The notes: generated from the sequence alone by a model not told the origin. A stretch of DNA of 64,000 nucleotides from Petrimonas mucosa (GCF_900095795.1 NZ_LT608328.1:2163001-2227000); one strand, 5' to 3'. Numbered from the stretch's first letter, positions 1 to 8,895 are shown. Numbers and translations: made by a program.

Positions 1-519
1 TATGAACCGGGCATTGCCTGTATCCTGGGCACCGGGAGCAACTCCTGCGAATGGGACGGTTCAAGCATCATCAAACAGGTGCCGCCACTTGGATTTATCC
101 TGGGTGATGAGGGCAGCGGCGCCGCACTGGGAAAGCTGCTGGTGGGCGATGCGCTCAAGAACCGGTTGCCCGATGGATTGAAGGAGCGCCTCCTTGCCGA
201 GTACGACCTGGATCAGGCAACCATCATCGAGAGAGTTTACCGCCAACCCTTCCCCAGCCGTTTTTTGGCGGGACTGGCACCCTTCCTGCTGAAACATATC
301 GACCACCCACATATTCGCCATATGGTTATCCGGAGCTTCTCAGATTTCCTTGAGAGAAATGTCATGCAATATGATTATCGGAAAAATAGGGTTAATTTTG
401 TGGGCTCCATCGCCTGGCACTTCTCCGGACTGCTGCGTGAAGTTGCCGCAGAGAAGGGGATTGAGACCGGGAAGATCGAGCAATCTCCCATGGAAGGATT
501 GATAAGTTATTACGCTTGA
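1..519 (+). CDS. BadF/BadG-type amino-sugar kinase, MurK-like (5'-truncated by window edge)
   Basis: Only the last 172 residues are present; the frame is open to base 1. A GTGS phosphate-binding loop (about residues 10-13 of the visible part) and a GDEGSGAALG motif (about 35-44) are typical of the BadF/BadG/BcrA/BcrD ATPase family, which in sugar metabolism phosphorylates GlcNAc or MurNAc. The stop codon overlaps the murQ start by one base, so the two are translationally coupled. That pairing favours a MurNAc kinase (MurK), which would produce the MurNAc-6-phosphate used by MurQ, as described in Tannerella. GlcNAc kinase is the alternative. The family call is secure; substrate is inference from the neighbour. 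Confidence 0.85.
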   Translation, partial: YEPGIACILGTGSNSCEWDGSSIIKQVPPLGFILGDEGSGAALGKLLVGDALKNRLPDGLKERLLAEYDLDQATIIERVYRQPFPSRFLAGLAPFLLKHIDHPHIRHMVIRSFSDFLERNVMQYDYRKNRVNFVGSIAWHFSGLLREVAAEKGIETGKIEQSPMEGLISYYA

Positions 520-1346
520 TGGTATCTGATATGACATTTATCAACATAACCGAACAACCGTCGCTCTATAACGACCTGGAGAACAAGCCGGTTTCTGAAA
601 TCCTTACCGATATCAACCGGGAAGACCAGAAGGTGGCCCTTGCAGTGCAACAGACCATTCCCGAGATAGAGAAGCTTGTCAACGGAATTGTGGAACGGAT
701 GAAACGGGGCGGACGGCTCTTCTATATCGGAGCAGGCACCAGCGGAAGGCTCGGCGTGCTGGATGCTTCGGAGATTCCCCCGACATACGGAATGCCCGAC
801 ACCTACGTTATCGGATTGATTGCCGGTGGCGACACCGCTTTGCGCAGGCCGGTGGAGTCGGCCGAAGACGATGAGGAACAGGCTTGGAAAGAGCTGCAGG
901 CATATAAGATCAATCGGCACGACACCGTGGTGGGTATTGCGGCATCGGGAACAACACCTTATGTGATAGGGGCATTGCGCAGGGCACGAGAAGCGGGCCT
1001 CCTCACCGGAGCGATAAGCTGCAATCCCGGTTCACCCGTGTCGGCGGAAGCCGAGATCAGGATCGAACCGGTTGTCGGACCGGAGTATGTGACCGGAAGT
1101 ACCCGGATGAAATCGGGCACGGCACAGAAATTGGTGCTCAACATGATTTCGACTGCCGTGATGATCAAACTGGGCAGGGTCAAAGGCAACAAGATGGTGA
1201 ACATGCAGCTGACCAACCGGAAACTGGTCGACCGTGGCGTCCGGATGATTGTCGACGAGCTCGGATTGCCCTATGACCAGGCAAGGAACCTGCTGCTCCT
1301 GCACAGAAGCGTCAAGGCAGCAATTGAAGTGTATAAGAACCAATAG
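519..1346 (+). CDS. murQ: N-acetylmuramic acid 6-phosphate etherase
   Basis: MurQ cleaves the lactyl ether of MurNAc-6-phosphate, giving GlcNAc-6-phosphate and D-lactate in cytoplasmic peptidoglycan-sugar recycling. The 275-residue protein is one SIS domain. It carries GAGTSGRLGVLDASE at residues 71-85, ending in the likely catalytic Glu85, a second acidic cluster near 113-120, and GSTRMKSGTAQK at 193-204, all MurQ signatures. It is somewhat shorter than the roughly 298 residues of E. coli MurQ. The ATG at 519 overlaps the kinase stop (TGATG); a TTG three bases upstream is less likely. It forms an operon with the upstream kinase and probably the downstream small gene. Confidence 0.95.
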   Translation: MVSDMTFINITEQPSLYNDLENKPVSEILTDINREDQKVALAVQQTIPEIEKLVNGIVERMKRGGRLFYIGAGTSGRLGVLDASEIPPTYGMPDTYVIGLIAGGDTALRRPVESAEDDEEQAWKELQAYKINRHDTVVGIAASGTTPYVIGALRRAREAGLLTGAISCNPGSPVSAEAEIRIEPVVGPEYVTGSTRMKSGTAQKLVLNMISTAVMIKLGRVKGNKMVNMQLTNRKLVDRGVRMIVDELGLPYDQARNLLLLHRSVKAAIEVYKNQ

Positions 1347-1357
1347 TGCATCATCCT

Positions 1358-1699
1358 ATGGCGATCATCATAAAAACCGATAATCCGAACCTTTTGCTTG
1401 ACAAGATCTACGAGGGTCTTGCCAGCCGGAAAGTGGAGAAATGGACGGTTATCCCGGATGGACGAATCACCCCGTCACCGCTGTTATGGAAAAACGAAGC
1501 CTTTTTGAAACCGCAGATATGGGTTGAGGAGAGTGAATTGCGTTTCGGCCTGATAAAGCGGAAAGACCGCAAATATATAACATCGAAGCTCTACACCTAC
1601 TTCCATGTCAAGTTCGTTGAGATGTTGCTTGCCAACTTCGAAACCGATTTCAAGGAGGTAACGGTAACCGCATTCAGTACGCCGCCCGATAATTTCTGA
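1358..1699 (+). CDS. conserved hypothetical protein, 113 aa
   Basis: I do not recognise a domain. The protein is small and soluble-looking, with no signal peptide or membrane segment, and is rich in Lys, aromatic and charged residues. The ATG at 1358 is preferred; a GTG at 1346 overlapping the murQ stop is possible and adds four residues. It follows murQ by 11 bases in the same direction, so co-transcription is likely, but nothing in the sequence gives a role in amino-sugar recycling. Confidence 0.7.
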   Translation: MAIIIKTDNPNLLLDKIYEGLASRKVEKWTVIPDGRITPSPLLWKNEAFLKPQIWVEESELRFGLIKRKDRKYITSKLYTYFHVKFVEMLLANFETDFKEVTVTAFSTPPDNF

Positions 1700-1727
1700 C
1701 AACCAAACTCTTCCACGATGACCATTT

Positions 1728-2209
1728 CGCAAATATGCCATCCCGTCGCCCGTTATCGGCGGCCTGCTCTTTGCGTTTGTTGCACTGGCACTCCACTCTT
1801 CGCAGCTGCTCTTCCTGCAGTTTGACAACGTATTGCAAGCCTTTTTCATGACCTCTTCTTTACCTCCATCGGGTTCAACGTAAGTCTCAAGCTGCTGAGA
1901 AAGGGTGGCACCATTATGCTTATCTTCCTCGGATTGGGCACAATCTTCAGTCTCCTGCAAAACCTCGTGGCTATAGGATTGGCAAAACCGCTCGTTCTTT
2001 CCCCGCAACTGGCGATGATGAGGGTCTCCACCTCCGGATTGACCGGGTTTGCCATGGGTTCCACCGCCAATGCAATGGCCAACCTCGATTCCATTTGCGA
2101 AAAGTTTGGCTATTCACGTGTTGCCTATTTTATTCTCCCCGTAGTGGGCGCCCTCTTTATCGACTTTATCAACGTGCTGATGATTACAGGATTCCTGGCT
2201 TTTTTATAA
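1728..2209 (+). pseudogene. gltS: remnant of sodium/glutamate symporter gene (gltS)
   Basis: Pieces of a GltS permease are recognisable across two frames. From 1728 the frame reads RKYAIPSPVIGGLLFA, close to the early IPEPV-GG segment of GltS, with an in-frame TGA just upstream at 1719 and no start. After ATG-ACC at 1848-1853 one base is missing, and the homology continues in another frame as FFTSIGFNVSLKLLRKGG and then LLQNLVAIGLAKPL. Near 2030-2050 the text jumps directly to the family's C-terminal motif GFAMGSTANAMANLD and a last membrane helix. Compared with about 400 residues for intact GltS, the N-terminus (about 40) and a central block of about 200 residues are gone. It cannot make a transporter. 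Confidence 0.85.
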
Positions 2210-2279
2210 AAAAATCTGCACATCTATGAAGAGTTGTTGAAAAAATGGTTAAATTGGACCCCTCAATTGCCCGAACACA

Positions 2280-3104
2280 ATGAAAAAAACTGTTTTTATC
2301 CTTTTACTACTCATTACGTCGCTCAGTTGCGTTTCTCAGGAGACGAGATACAAGACCGTCAGGGAGATTCCCTACTACGATGATGCGATAAGAAGTTCAG
2401 ACAGCTACATCAGGGAGCGCTGCACCCTCGACATCTACTATCCTTTAAATAAGAAAGATTTTCCCACCGTCGTATGGTTTCATGGCGGCGGGTTGACAGG
2501 CGGGGAGAAGGAGCTGCCCGAAGGATTGAAAGAGAAGGGATTCTGTATCATCGGCGTCAACTACCGGCTCTCACCGAAAGTTCAGGCACCGGCATACATT
2601 GAGGATGCCGCGGCTGCAGTGGCCTGGGCATTCAAGAAAATCGGGGAATATGGCGGTGATCCATCCAAGATTTTTGTTTCGGGACACTCGGCCGGAGGCT
2701 ATCTCACCTGCATGGTGGGGTTGGACAAGAAGTACCTGGCGGCACACCAGATCGACGCCGACCGTATCGCGGGACTTATCCCCCTAAGTGCGCAAACCAT
2801 CACACACTTCTCTATCCGTGAACAACGGGGAATAGCAAATACCAAGGCGGTGGTCGACGAATTTGCCCCTCTCTATCATGTCCGTCCCGATGCCCCCCCG
2901 CTCCTGCTGATTACTGGGGACAGGGAGCTGGAGATGTTGGGCAGATATGAGGAGAATGCCTACCTGGCCCGTATGATGAAAGTGGCTGGACACCAGCATA
3001 CCCGCCTGCTAGAGCTCGACGGTTACGATCATGGCATGGTCTATCCGGCTCTCCCTCTCGTAGTGAAGGAGATCGAGAAAATTTCCTCCGAAGCCAGCAG
3101 GTAA
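2280..3104 (+). CDS. exported alpha/beta hydrolase (carboxylesterase-like)
   Basis: This 274-residue protein starts with an N-terminal signal peptide (hydrophobic residues 4-17; the Cys at 17 lacks a good lipobox). An alpha/beta-hydrolase fold follows: oxyanion HGGG at 68-71, nucleophile elbow GHSAGG at 135-140 with Ser137, candidate acid Asp214 (GDRE) and His251 (YDHG). This is the BD-FAE/carboxylesterase type, acting on small esters or acylated sugars in the periplasm. The substrate cannot be told from sequence. It stands alone between the gltS remnant and the promoter at 3139. Confidence 0.85.
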   Translation: MKKTVFILLLLITSLSCVSQETRYKTVREIPYYDDAIRSSDSYIRERCTLDIYYPLNKKDFPTVVWFHGGGLTGGEKELPEGLKEKGFCIIGVNYRLSPKVQAPAYIEDAAAAVAWAFKKIGEYGGDPSKIFVSGHSAGGYLTCMVGLDKKYLAAHQIDADRIAGLIPLSAQTITHFSIREQRGIANTKAVVDEFAPLYHVRPDAPPLLLITGDRELEMLGRYEENAYLARMMKVAGHQHTRLLELDGYDHGMVYPALPLVVKEIEKISSEASR

Positions 3105-3138
3105 AAAGAGATCGACCCATTTTTTTCAATACTGTTTG

Positions 3139-3169
3139 TTTGGCAGTACCGCAGATAGCCCTATCTTTG
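3139..3169 (+). promoter_or_regulatory. Bacteroidetes-type promoter for the His-rich protein/TonB receptor genes
   Basis: TTTG at 3139-3142, exactly 19 bases, then TATCTTTG at 3162-3169 is a full match to the Bacteroidetes -33/-7 consensus. The expected start of transcription is only a few bases before the ATG at 3178, so the first gene would have almost no leader. Confidence 0.75.
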
Positions 3170-3177
3170 CAGCCGCA

Positions 3178-3543
3178 ATGAGGCAACGGGCTAGAACTCT
3201 ATCGGGTTATTTTCTGCTGATACTTTTCGTAAGTTATTACGGAAATATCTCCTTATTCATTCATGCCCATGAAATCAACGGTAAGCATCTCCTCCATTCC
3301 CATCTCTATCATCCGGCACTGGACGGCAATAAACCCGATCACCAGCATGCCACCTCCTCGCTGAATCTCATCCATTCGCTCACTCATTTCTACTCCACGG
3401 GGCTATTCGCCCACCCTGAATCTGCTGTGCTACAAAGGCTGATTACCTGCTTCAACCAGTGCAGACAGAAAGATATCGCCCTGAAACTGGCACTTATCCA
3501 GGCCAACGGCTGGCGCGCTCCTCCAGTTCAATTACACGTATAA
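3178..3543 (+). CDS. small His-rich membrane-anchored/exported protein, 121 aa
   Basis: The protein has an N-terminal hydrophobic segment (about residues 8-24) followed by many histidines (HAHEINGKHLLHSHLYH, DHQH), which suggests metal or haem contact outside the cytoplasm. I know of no characterised function. A longer reading frame from 3136 starts upstream of the promoter -7 element and is rejected; 3178 is the first ATG after it. The TonB receptor start lies about 100 bases downstream on the same strand, so a shared role in uptake of a metal or metal complex is plausible but inferred. Confidence 0.65.
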   Translation: MRQRARTLSGYFLLILFVSYYGNISLFIHAHEINGKHLLHSHLYHPALDGNKPDHQHATSSLNLIHSLTHFYSTGLFAHPESAVLQRLITCFNQCRQKDIALKLALIQANGWRAPPVQLHV

Positions 3544-3641
3544 TAATCGCCCTGAAATTTTTTATCCGCTTGCCACGCACGAAGAATCAGACCGTTGTGT
3601 GGAGAGGCATCTATACACCTGTAATTAAATTGCTACCAGAG

Positions 3642-5966
3642 ATGAAGAAACTTATATGGATCTTGATTGCGACAATTTATACCGTCGCTGCTTTTCCGCA
3701 ACATAGCAACCCGGAACCCCAACAAACGAGAAACCGGCAAGGAGAGGGCGACGCAACCGTCGTCGGCCACATCCTGCACAAAAAGACCAAGGAGCATATT
3801 CCGTACATCACGATATCCCTAAAGGGTACACCACACGCAACCTCAACCGACGAATCGGGACATTACTACCTGAAGGAACTCCCCCGAGGCGACTTTAAGC
3901 TTGTCGTATCGGGAGTCGGCTACAAAACGGTAGAGCTACCCGTAACCCTATACCAGGGAAAAACCATCGAGGTGAATGTCTACCTGGAGGAGGATGATCT
4001 CCTGCTAGAAACCGTAGTGGTATCGGCTAACCGGACAGAGACCAAACGGAAGGAGGCCCCTTCGATGGTCAGCATCATATCCCCGATGCTACTGGAGAAC
4101 ACCAACTCGGTTACCCTGGCCCAAGGGTTGAATTTCCAGCCCGGTTTACGGCTCGAAAGCAACTGCCAGAACTGCGGGTTCCAGCAGGTTCGTATCAATG
4201 GACTGGACGGTCCCTACTCGCAGATTCTTATCGACAGCCGCCCCATATTCAGTGCCTTGGCCGGAGTATACGGCATTGAACAGATACCGGCCAACATGAT
4301 CGAGCGGGTAGAGGTGATGCGTGGTGGAGGATCGGCCCTTTTCGGGTCGAATGCCATAGCCGGAACCATCAACATCATCACGAAAGAGCCGAAAAACAAC
4401 TCCATTTCGGTAAGCAACATAACCAACATGATCGGCGGCAGCACTCCCGACAACAATCTTGCATTCCATGCCTCGCTGGTAGATAACGACCTGAAGAACG
4501 GATTGCTGGTTTTCGGTTCAAATCGCCAACGCGATGCATTTGACTACGACAAGGACGGCTTCACCGAGATCGGCAAACTGGAAGGAAGCAATATCGGAAT
4601 GCGTGCTTTTTACAAGTTCAACAATTACAAGAGGCTGACGGCGGAATACCACTTTATCAACGAGTTCAGGCGCGGAGGGAACAAGCTCGACACTCCACCC
4701 CACTTTACCGATATCACCGAACAGACGGAACACAACATCCATTCGGCAAATGGCAGTTACAACTACCTCTCGCGCAACTACAGGCACAAGTTCAATGCCT
4801 ACCTGTCGGGACAGTTTATCGATCGCCAGAGCTACTACGGGACACAGGGAGACCCCAATGCATACGGCACCACGGCCGACAACAGCATTATGGGAGGAGT
4901 CCAGTATAGCTACTCCATAGAAAAATTGCTGTTCATGCCTTCTGAAGTAACCACAGGAGCTGAATTGAATTACAACAAGATGAGCGACGAGATGGTCGGC
5001 TACAACCGCAAATTGGACCAGGAGGTGAACACAAAGAGTCTTTTCCTGCAGAATGAATGGAGAAATGCTGCCTGGAGCATCTTGGCAGGAGTCAGGGTGG
5101 ACAAACACAACCTGATTAAAGATGCCATAGTGAGTCCGAGAATCAATATCCGGTTTGCTCCGGTCCCCCTCATTGTACTACGCGGCGGCTACTCCACAGG
5201 ATTCCGCGCCCCCCAGGCTTTCGACGAAGACCTGCACATCACCGCCGTTGGTGGCGAAGTAAGCATCATCCAACTGTCACCGCAGTTGAGACCCGAGTTT
5301 TCCCAATCCTTTACCCTCTCTGCCGATTTATACAGATCGTTTGGATCGGTGCAGACAAATCTGGTTATCGAAGTCTTTTACACGCACCTGAAGGATGTCT
5401 TCCTGCTGGAGGAGATGGGACGGGATGATCAGGGCAATCTGCTGATGGAACGACGAAACGGATCGGGTGCCCTGGTAAGGGGGGTAAACGTCGAGGGTAC
5501 CATTGCTCCCGACAAGAGGTTCCAGCTGCAGCTGGGTGGAACACTCCAGAAGAGTCTCTATACCCGACCGGAAGTCTGGAGCAGCAATCCCGACATCAAA
5601 CCGCAACGCAACATGTTCCGGACGCCGGATCTATACGGCTATTTCACGGCAACCTGCACGCCGACAACCGCTTTCACTCTCTCCTTCTCCGGCATCTATA
5701 CCGGCCCCATGCTGGTACAACACTTCGCCGGATATATACCGGAAGATCGGGAGTTCAGGACACCCGACTTTTCCGATTTCACGGTCAAGCTTGCATACAA
5801 CTTCAAAGTGACCGGCGATGCCACTCTTCAGCTCAACGGCGGCATACAGAACCTCTTCAACAGTTTTCAGGAGGATTTCGACCAGGGACCGCTTCGCGAT
5901 GCGGGATACATGTATGGACCGTCACTGCCGAGAACGCTCTTTGCAGGAGTAAAATTCACGATGTAA
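3642..5966 (+). CDS. TonB-dependent outer membrane receptor
   Basis: This 774-residue receptor imports a ligand across the outer membrane using TonB energy. Segments in order: signal peptide (1-20), carboxypeptidase-regulatory-like beta-sandwich (about 39-115), TonB-box region near VVVSA (126-130), plug (about 138-245) with RVEVMRGGGSALFGSNAIAGTINI, then a 22-strand-type barrel to the C-terminus. The plug contains a Cys pair, NCQNCGF (Cys175, Cys178), seen in a Bacteroidetes receptor subgroup; with the His-rich upstream protein it hints at a metal or metallo-complex ligand (inference). The ATG at 3642 directly precedes the signal peptide; longer upstream extensions of the frame lack one and are rejected. 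There is no SusD partner, so this is not a Sus-type glycan system. Confidence 0.9.
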   Translation: MKKLIWILIATIYTVAAFPQHSNPEPQQTRNRQGEGDATVVGHILHKKTKEHIPYITISLKGTPHATSTDESGHYYLKELPRGDFKLVVSGVGYKTVELPVTLYQGKTIEVNVYLEEDDLLLETVVVSANRTETKRKEAPSMVSIISPMLLENTNSVTLAQGLNFQPGLRLESNCQNCGFQQVRINGLDGPYSQILIDSRPIFSALAGVYGIEQIPANMIERVEVMRGGGSALFGSNAIAGTINIITKEPKNNSISVSNITNMIGGSTPDNNLAFHASLVDNDLKNGLLVFGSNRQRDAFDYDKDGFTEIGKLEGSNIGMRAFYKFNNYKRLTAEYHFINEFRRGGNKLDTPPHFTDITEQTEHNIHSANGSYNYLSRNYRHKFNAYLSGQFIDRQSYYGTQGDPNAYGTTADNSIMGGVQYSYSIEKLLFMPSEVTTGAELNYNKMSDEMVGYNRKLDQEVNTKSLFLQNEWRNAAWSILAGVRVDKHNLIKDAIVSPRINIRFAPVPLIVLRGGYSTGFRAPQAFDEDLHITAVGGEVSIIQLSPQLRPEFSQSFTLSADLYRSFGSVQTNLVIEVFYTHLKDVFLLEEMGRDDQGNLLMERRNGSGALVRGVNVEGTIAPDKRFQLQLGGTLQKSLYTRPEVWSSNPDIKPQRNMFRTPDLYGYFTATCTPTTAFTLSFSGIYTGPMLVQHFAGYIPEDREFRTPDFSDFTVKLAYNFKVTGDATLQLNGGIQNLFNSFQEDFDQGPLRDAGYMYGPSLPRTLFAGVKFTM

Positions 5967-5982
5967 CTTCCGGTACTTCACA

Positions 5983-6014
5983 ACCGATCCCCCGGTTCAT
6001 CTGGTGGGATCGGT
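5983..6014 (+). terminator. hairpin after TonB receptor gene
   Basis: A perfect 9-bp stem (ACCGATCCC at 5983-5991, GGGATCGGT at 6006-6014) with a 14-base loop lies 16 bases after the receptor stop. The trailing sequence is AAAACTTTT, so the U-tract is weak. Confidence 0.6.
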
Positions 6015-6027
6015 AAAACTTTTCGCC

Positions 6028-6035
6028 TACTTTTG
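6028..6035 (+). promoter_or_regulatory. possible -7 element for the DUF1846 gene
   Basis: TACTTTTG matches TAnnTTTG and lies between the receptor terminator and the next gene, but no TTTG is found 19-21 bases upstream. The leader would be about 110 bases. Confidence 0.35.
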
Positions 6036-6151
6036 TCAAACCGGGGCAATTTTCTGCCAGATTTTGAGTAATTTTGGGTCCCGAAAGCAGATGTGAAACC
6101 CGCAGCTCTCGTGCGAAATTACAACTCTCTATTATTCGGAAGATTACAAAA

Positions 6152-7678
6152 ATGAAAAATTTTAGCCGTATTGGTTTTGACAACGAAAAGTACCTTCAGG
6201 AACAGACTTCAGCCATCCTCGAACGCGTAAACCGCTTTACCGATAAACTCTACCTCGAATTCGGAGGGAAAATCTTATACGATTATCATGCCGCCAGGGT
6301 CTTGCCTGGTTTTGCTCCCAACGTAAAGATGCGTCTGCTGCAAAAGCTGAAAGATAAGGTAGAGGTGATCATGTGCGTCTATGCCGGTGATATCGAACGC
6401 AACAAGATCAGGGCCGATTTTGGCATTACCTACGATGTGGATGTCTTGAAAAGCATCGACGATTTAAAATGGTACGGCATCAATGTGGCTGCCGTTGTCA
6501 TTACCCGATACGAAAAACAGCCCGCCGCCGAAATCTTCAAGAATAAACTTGAACTGAAAGGGATCAAGGTCTACCTGCACTATCCCACGCGCGGTTATCC
6601 CAAGAACATCGACCTGATTGTAAGCGATGAGGGATACGGTGCCAACCAGTATATCGAGACCACACGCCCCATCGTTGTGGTAACCGGTCCCGGACCGGGC
6701 AGCGGCAAGCTCGCCACAGCCTTGAGCAACCTCTATCACGACTTCAAGAAGGGGAAGAATGCCGGATATGCAAAGTTCGAAACCTTCCCTATCTGGGATC
6801 TTCCCCTGGATCATATGGTCAACATCGCCTACGAGGCAGCCACTTCCGACCTGGGCGATATAAACATGATCGATCCCTTCCACCTGAAGGCTTATGGAGT
6901 GGAGGCCGTCAACTACAATCGCGACATTGAAGCTTTCAACCTGTTGAAAGAGATCCTGACCAAGATTACCGGAAACGATTCGGTCTACCTCTCCCCCACA
7001 GATATGGGAGTAAACCGGATCAGTGCGGGGATTATCGACGACGAGCGCTGCCAGGAGGCTGCTTTCCAGGAGATTATCCGTCGTCACTTACGGGGATTTG
7101 TCGATTACGGTATGGGGCTGATCGACAAGGAGACGCTCGACCGTAACGCCGCAATCATGCAGCGGGTCGGAGCGAAAGATGAAGATCGCCTTGTAGTTGA
7201 ACCGGCCCGGAGAGCGGCCAAGGAGGCGGAAAGGAGCGGAAAGGGATATGGAGGGATCTATTGCGGAGCCGCCATCGAGCTGCACGACGGCACCATCATT
7301 ACCGGCAAGAACTCCTCGTTGCTGCATGCCTCGTCGGGGATGATACTGAATGCCATCAAGCATCTGGCGGGACTGCCCGACAACATGGTGCTGCTACCAG
7401 AAAATATCATCGACTCGGTTACCCACCTGAAAAAGGATATCCTGAACGGCAAGAATGCGAGCCTGGATGTGGAAGAGACACTCATTGCCCTGTCAATAAG
7501 CGCAATATCCAATCCGGCCGCACAAATGGCCTTGCAGAAACTGACCGAGCTGAACAACTGCGAGATGCACTCCACGCATATTCCCACACCTGGGGACGAA
7601 GCCGGGTTGAGAAAGCTGAAGATCAATGTAACCAGCGACCCGCTCTTTTCCAGCAAGCGGTTGTTTGTAAGTGAATAA
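6152..7678 (+). CDS. DUF1846 family protein
   Basis: The 508-residue cytoplasmic protein matches the DUF1846 family over its whole expected length (about 500 residues). The family has no settled biochemical function. Visible features: a glycine-rich GPGPGSGK stretch at 179-186 resembling a nucleotide-binding loop, and conserved-looking blocks such as SPTDMGVNRISAGI and the C-terminal EMHSTHIPTPGDE. The start at 6152 (MKNFSRIGF) is preferred to an upstream in-frame ATG at 6074, which would add residues without homologous character. It is a single gene, ending 8 bases from the convergent oadB stop. Confidence 0.85.
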   Translation: MKNFSRIGFDNEKYLQEQTSAILERVNRFTDKLYLEFGGKILYDYHAARVLPGFAPNVKMRLLQKLKDKVEVIMCVYAGDIERNKIRADFGITYDVDVLKSIDDLKWYGINVAAVVITRYEKQPAAEIFKNKLELKGIKVYLHYPTRGYPKNIDLIVSDEGYGANQYIETTRPIVVVTGPGPGSGKLATALSNLYHDFKKGKNAGYAKFETFPIWDLPLDHMVNIAYEAATSDLGDINMIDPFHLKAYGVEAVNYNRDIEAFNLLKEILTKITGNDSVYLSPTDMGVNRISAGIIDDERCQEAAFQEIIRRHLRGFVDYGMGLIDKETLDRNAAIMQRVGAKDEDRLVVEPARRAAKEAERSGKGYGGIYCGAAIELHDGTIITGKNSSLLHASSGMILNAIKHLAGLPDNMVLLPENIIDSVTHLKKDILNGKNASLDVEETLIALSISAISNPAAQMALQKLTELNNCEMHSTHIPTPGDEAGLRKLKINVTSDPLFSSKRLFVSE

Positions 7679-7686
7679 GATAAGAT

Positions 7687-8895
7687 CTATCCCAGAAACG
7701 ATATCAGCACGCCTGCAGCCACAGCTGAGCCGATAACGCCCGACACGTTGCTTGCCATACAGTACTGCAGGATGTGATTCGATCTGTCATATTTCAACGC
7801 CATCTCGTTTGCCACGCGTGACGCCATAGGTACGGCGCTCAATCCCGTAGCACCTACAAGCGGATTGATCTTTTTACGGGAAAAGAGGTTGTAGAGTTTC
7901 ACAGCCAGAATTCCACCCGCCACAGAGATGGCAAAGGCAAGAAAACCGCCCACTACGATGCCGAGCGTCCGGGCCGTGAGGAAAACCTCCGCGGTCATGG
8001 TTGCCCCCACCGTCAGCCCCAGGAAGATGGTAGCCGTATTCATTATGGGTCCGGAGGCCGCATCGGCGAGGCGGCTGGTATTGGCGCCAATCTCCTTAAC
8101 CAGGTTTCCGAAGAGCAGCATGCCCACCAGAGGCGCAGCGGAGGGTACAAAAACGGCCACCACCACACCCAGCACAATCGGGAAAACGATCTTTACCGTT
8201 TTAAGGTGTTTGATTTCATGCTTGGGCGGATATTGCTTATCCATTTTTTTCATATGGATAGAGAACTCCTTTTTTGTCATCAGCAGACTCGATACCAATG
8301 GAATAATTACCGGAACCAGGGCCATATAGGAGTAGGCGGCGATGGCAATGGGACCAAGCAGGTGCGGAGCCAGCTTGATAGTGGTATAGATGGCAGTGGG
8401 CCCATCGGCACCACCGATAATTGCCAGCGATGCTGCCTCTTTCATATCGAAGCCCATCAACACGGCAATAATGAGTACCGAAAAGATACCCAACTGTGCA
8501 GCACCGCCGAACATCGAAAGTTTCAGGTTGCGGAGCATGGGGCCGAAATCGGTGAGTGCCCCCACACCCATAAAAATGATGGGCGGTAACAGCCCTGTCT
8601 TGATAAGCGCATAGTAGAGGAAATTCATGATTCCATACTCATTGGCAATATCCAGGAGATTCATATAGCTCCCGTCGGGCAACAAGACAAGCGAGCTATC
8701 CACGATACCCAGGCCGGCCATCGGCAGGTTTGCCAGCAACACGCCAAAACCTATGGGGACAAGAAGCAGCGGTTCATACTCTTTTCTGATACCCAGGTAG
8801 AGCAGAATGAAAGCGATCAGCCACATCAGCAAGGTTCCCCAGGAGATACTCCCGAAGGCGGTCATATCCACCAGTTTAGAAATGATCTCGTTCAT
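7687..8895 (-). CDS. oadB: sodium-pumping decarboxylase beta subunit
   Basis: OadB is the integral membrane subunit that decarboxylates carboxybiotin and couples this to Na+ export. At 402 residues it has the usual size, about ten hydrophobic segments, and the conserved GGADGPT motif at 161-167, whose Asp is essential for Na+ transport in characterised homologues; NTATIFLGLTVGATM is another hallmark near the C-terminus. It is the last gene of oadG-oadA-oadB, 4 bases after oadA. The same beta subunit serves oxaloacetate, methylmalonyl-CoA and glutaconyl-CoA decarboxylases; the adjacent alpha subunit makes oxaloacetate the likely substrate. Confidence 0.95.
   Translation of the reverse strand: MNEIISKLVDMTAFGSISWGTLLMWLIAFILLYLGIRKEYEPLLLVPIGFGVLLANLPMAGLGIVDSSLVLLPDGSYMNLLDIANEYGIMNFLYYALIKTGLLPPIIFMGVGALTDFGPMLRNLKLSMFGGAAQLGIFSVLIIAVLMGFDMKEAASLAIIGGADGPTAIYTTIKLAPHLLGPIAIAAYSYMALVPVIIPLVSSLLMTKKEFSIHMKKMDKQYPPKHEIKHLKTVKIVFPIVLGVVVAVFVPSAAPLVGMLLFGNLVKEIGANTSRLADAASGPIMNTATIFLGLTVGATMTAEVFLTARTLGIVVGGFLAFAISVAGGILAVKLYNLFSRKKINPLVGATGLSAVPMASRVANEMALKYDRSNHILQYCMASNVSGVIGSAVAAGVLISFLG

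Noticed and set aside
1484-2008. 174-codon minus-strand frame across the small unknown gene and the gltS remnant
   Set aside because: It overlaps two features on the plus strand and its translation has no recognisable domain.
6464-7087. 207-codon minus-strand frame opposite the DUF1846 gene
   Set aside because: No homology or start signals, and the opposite strand carries a conserved protein.
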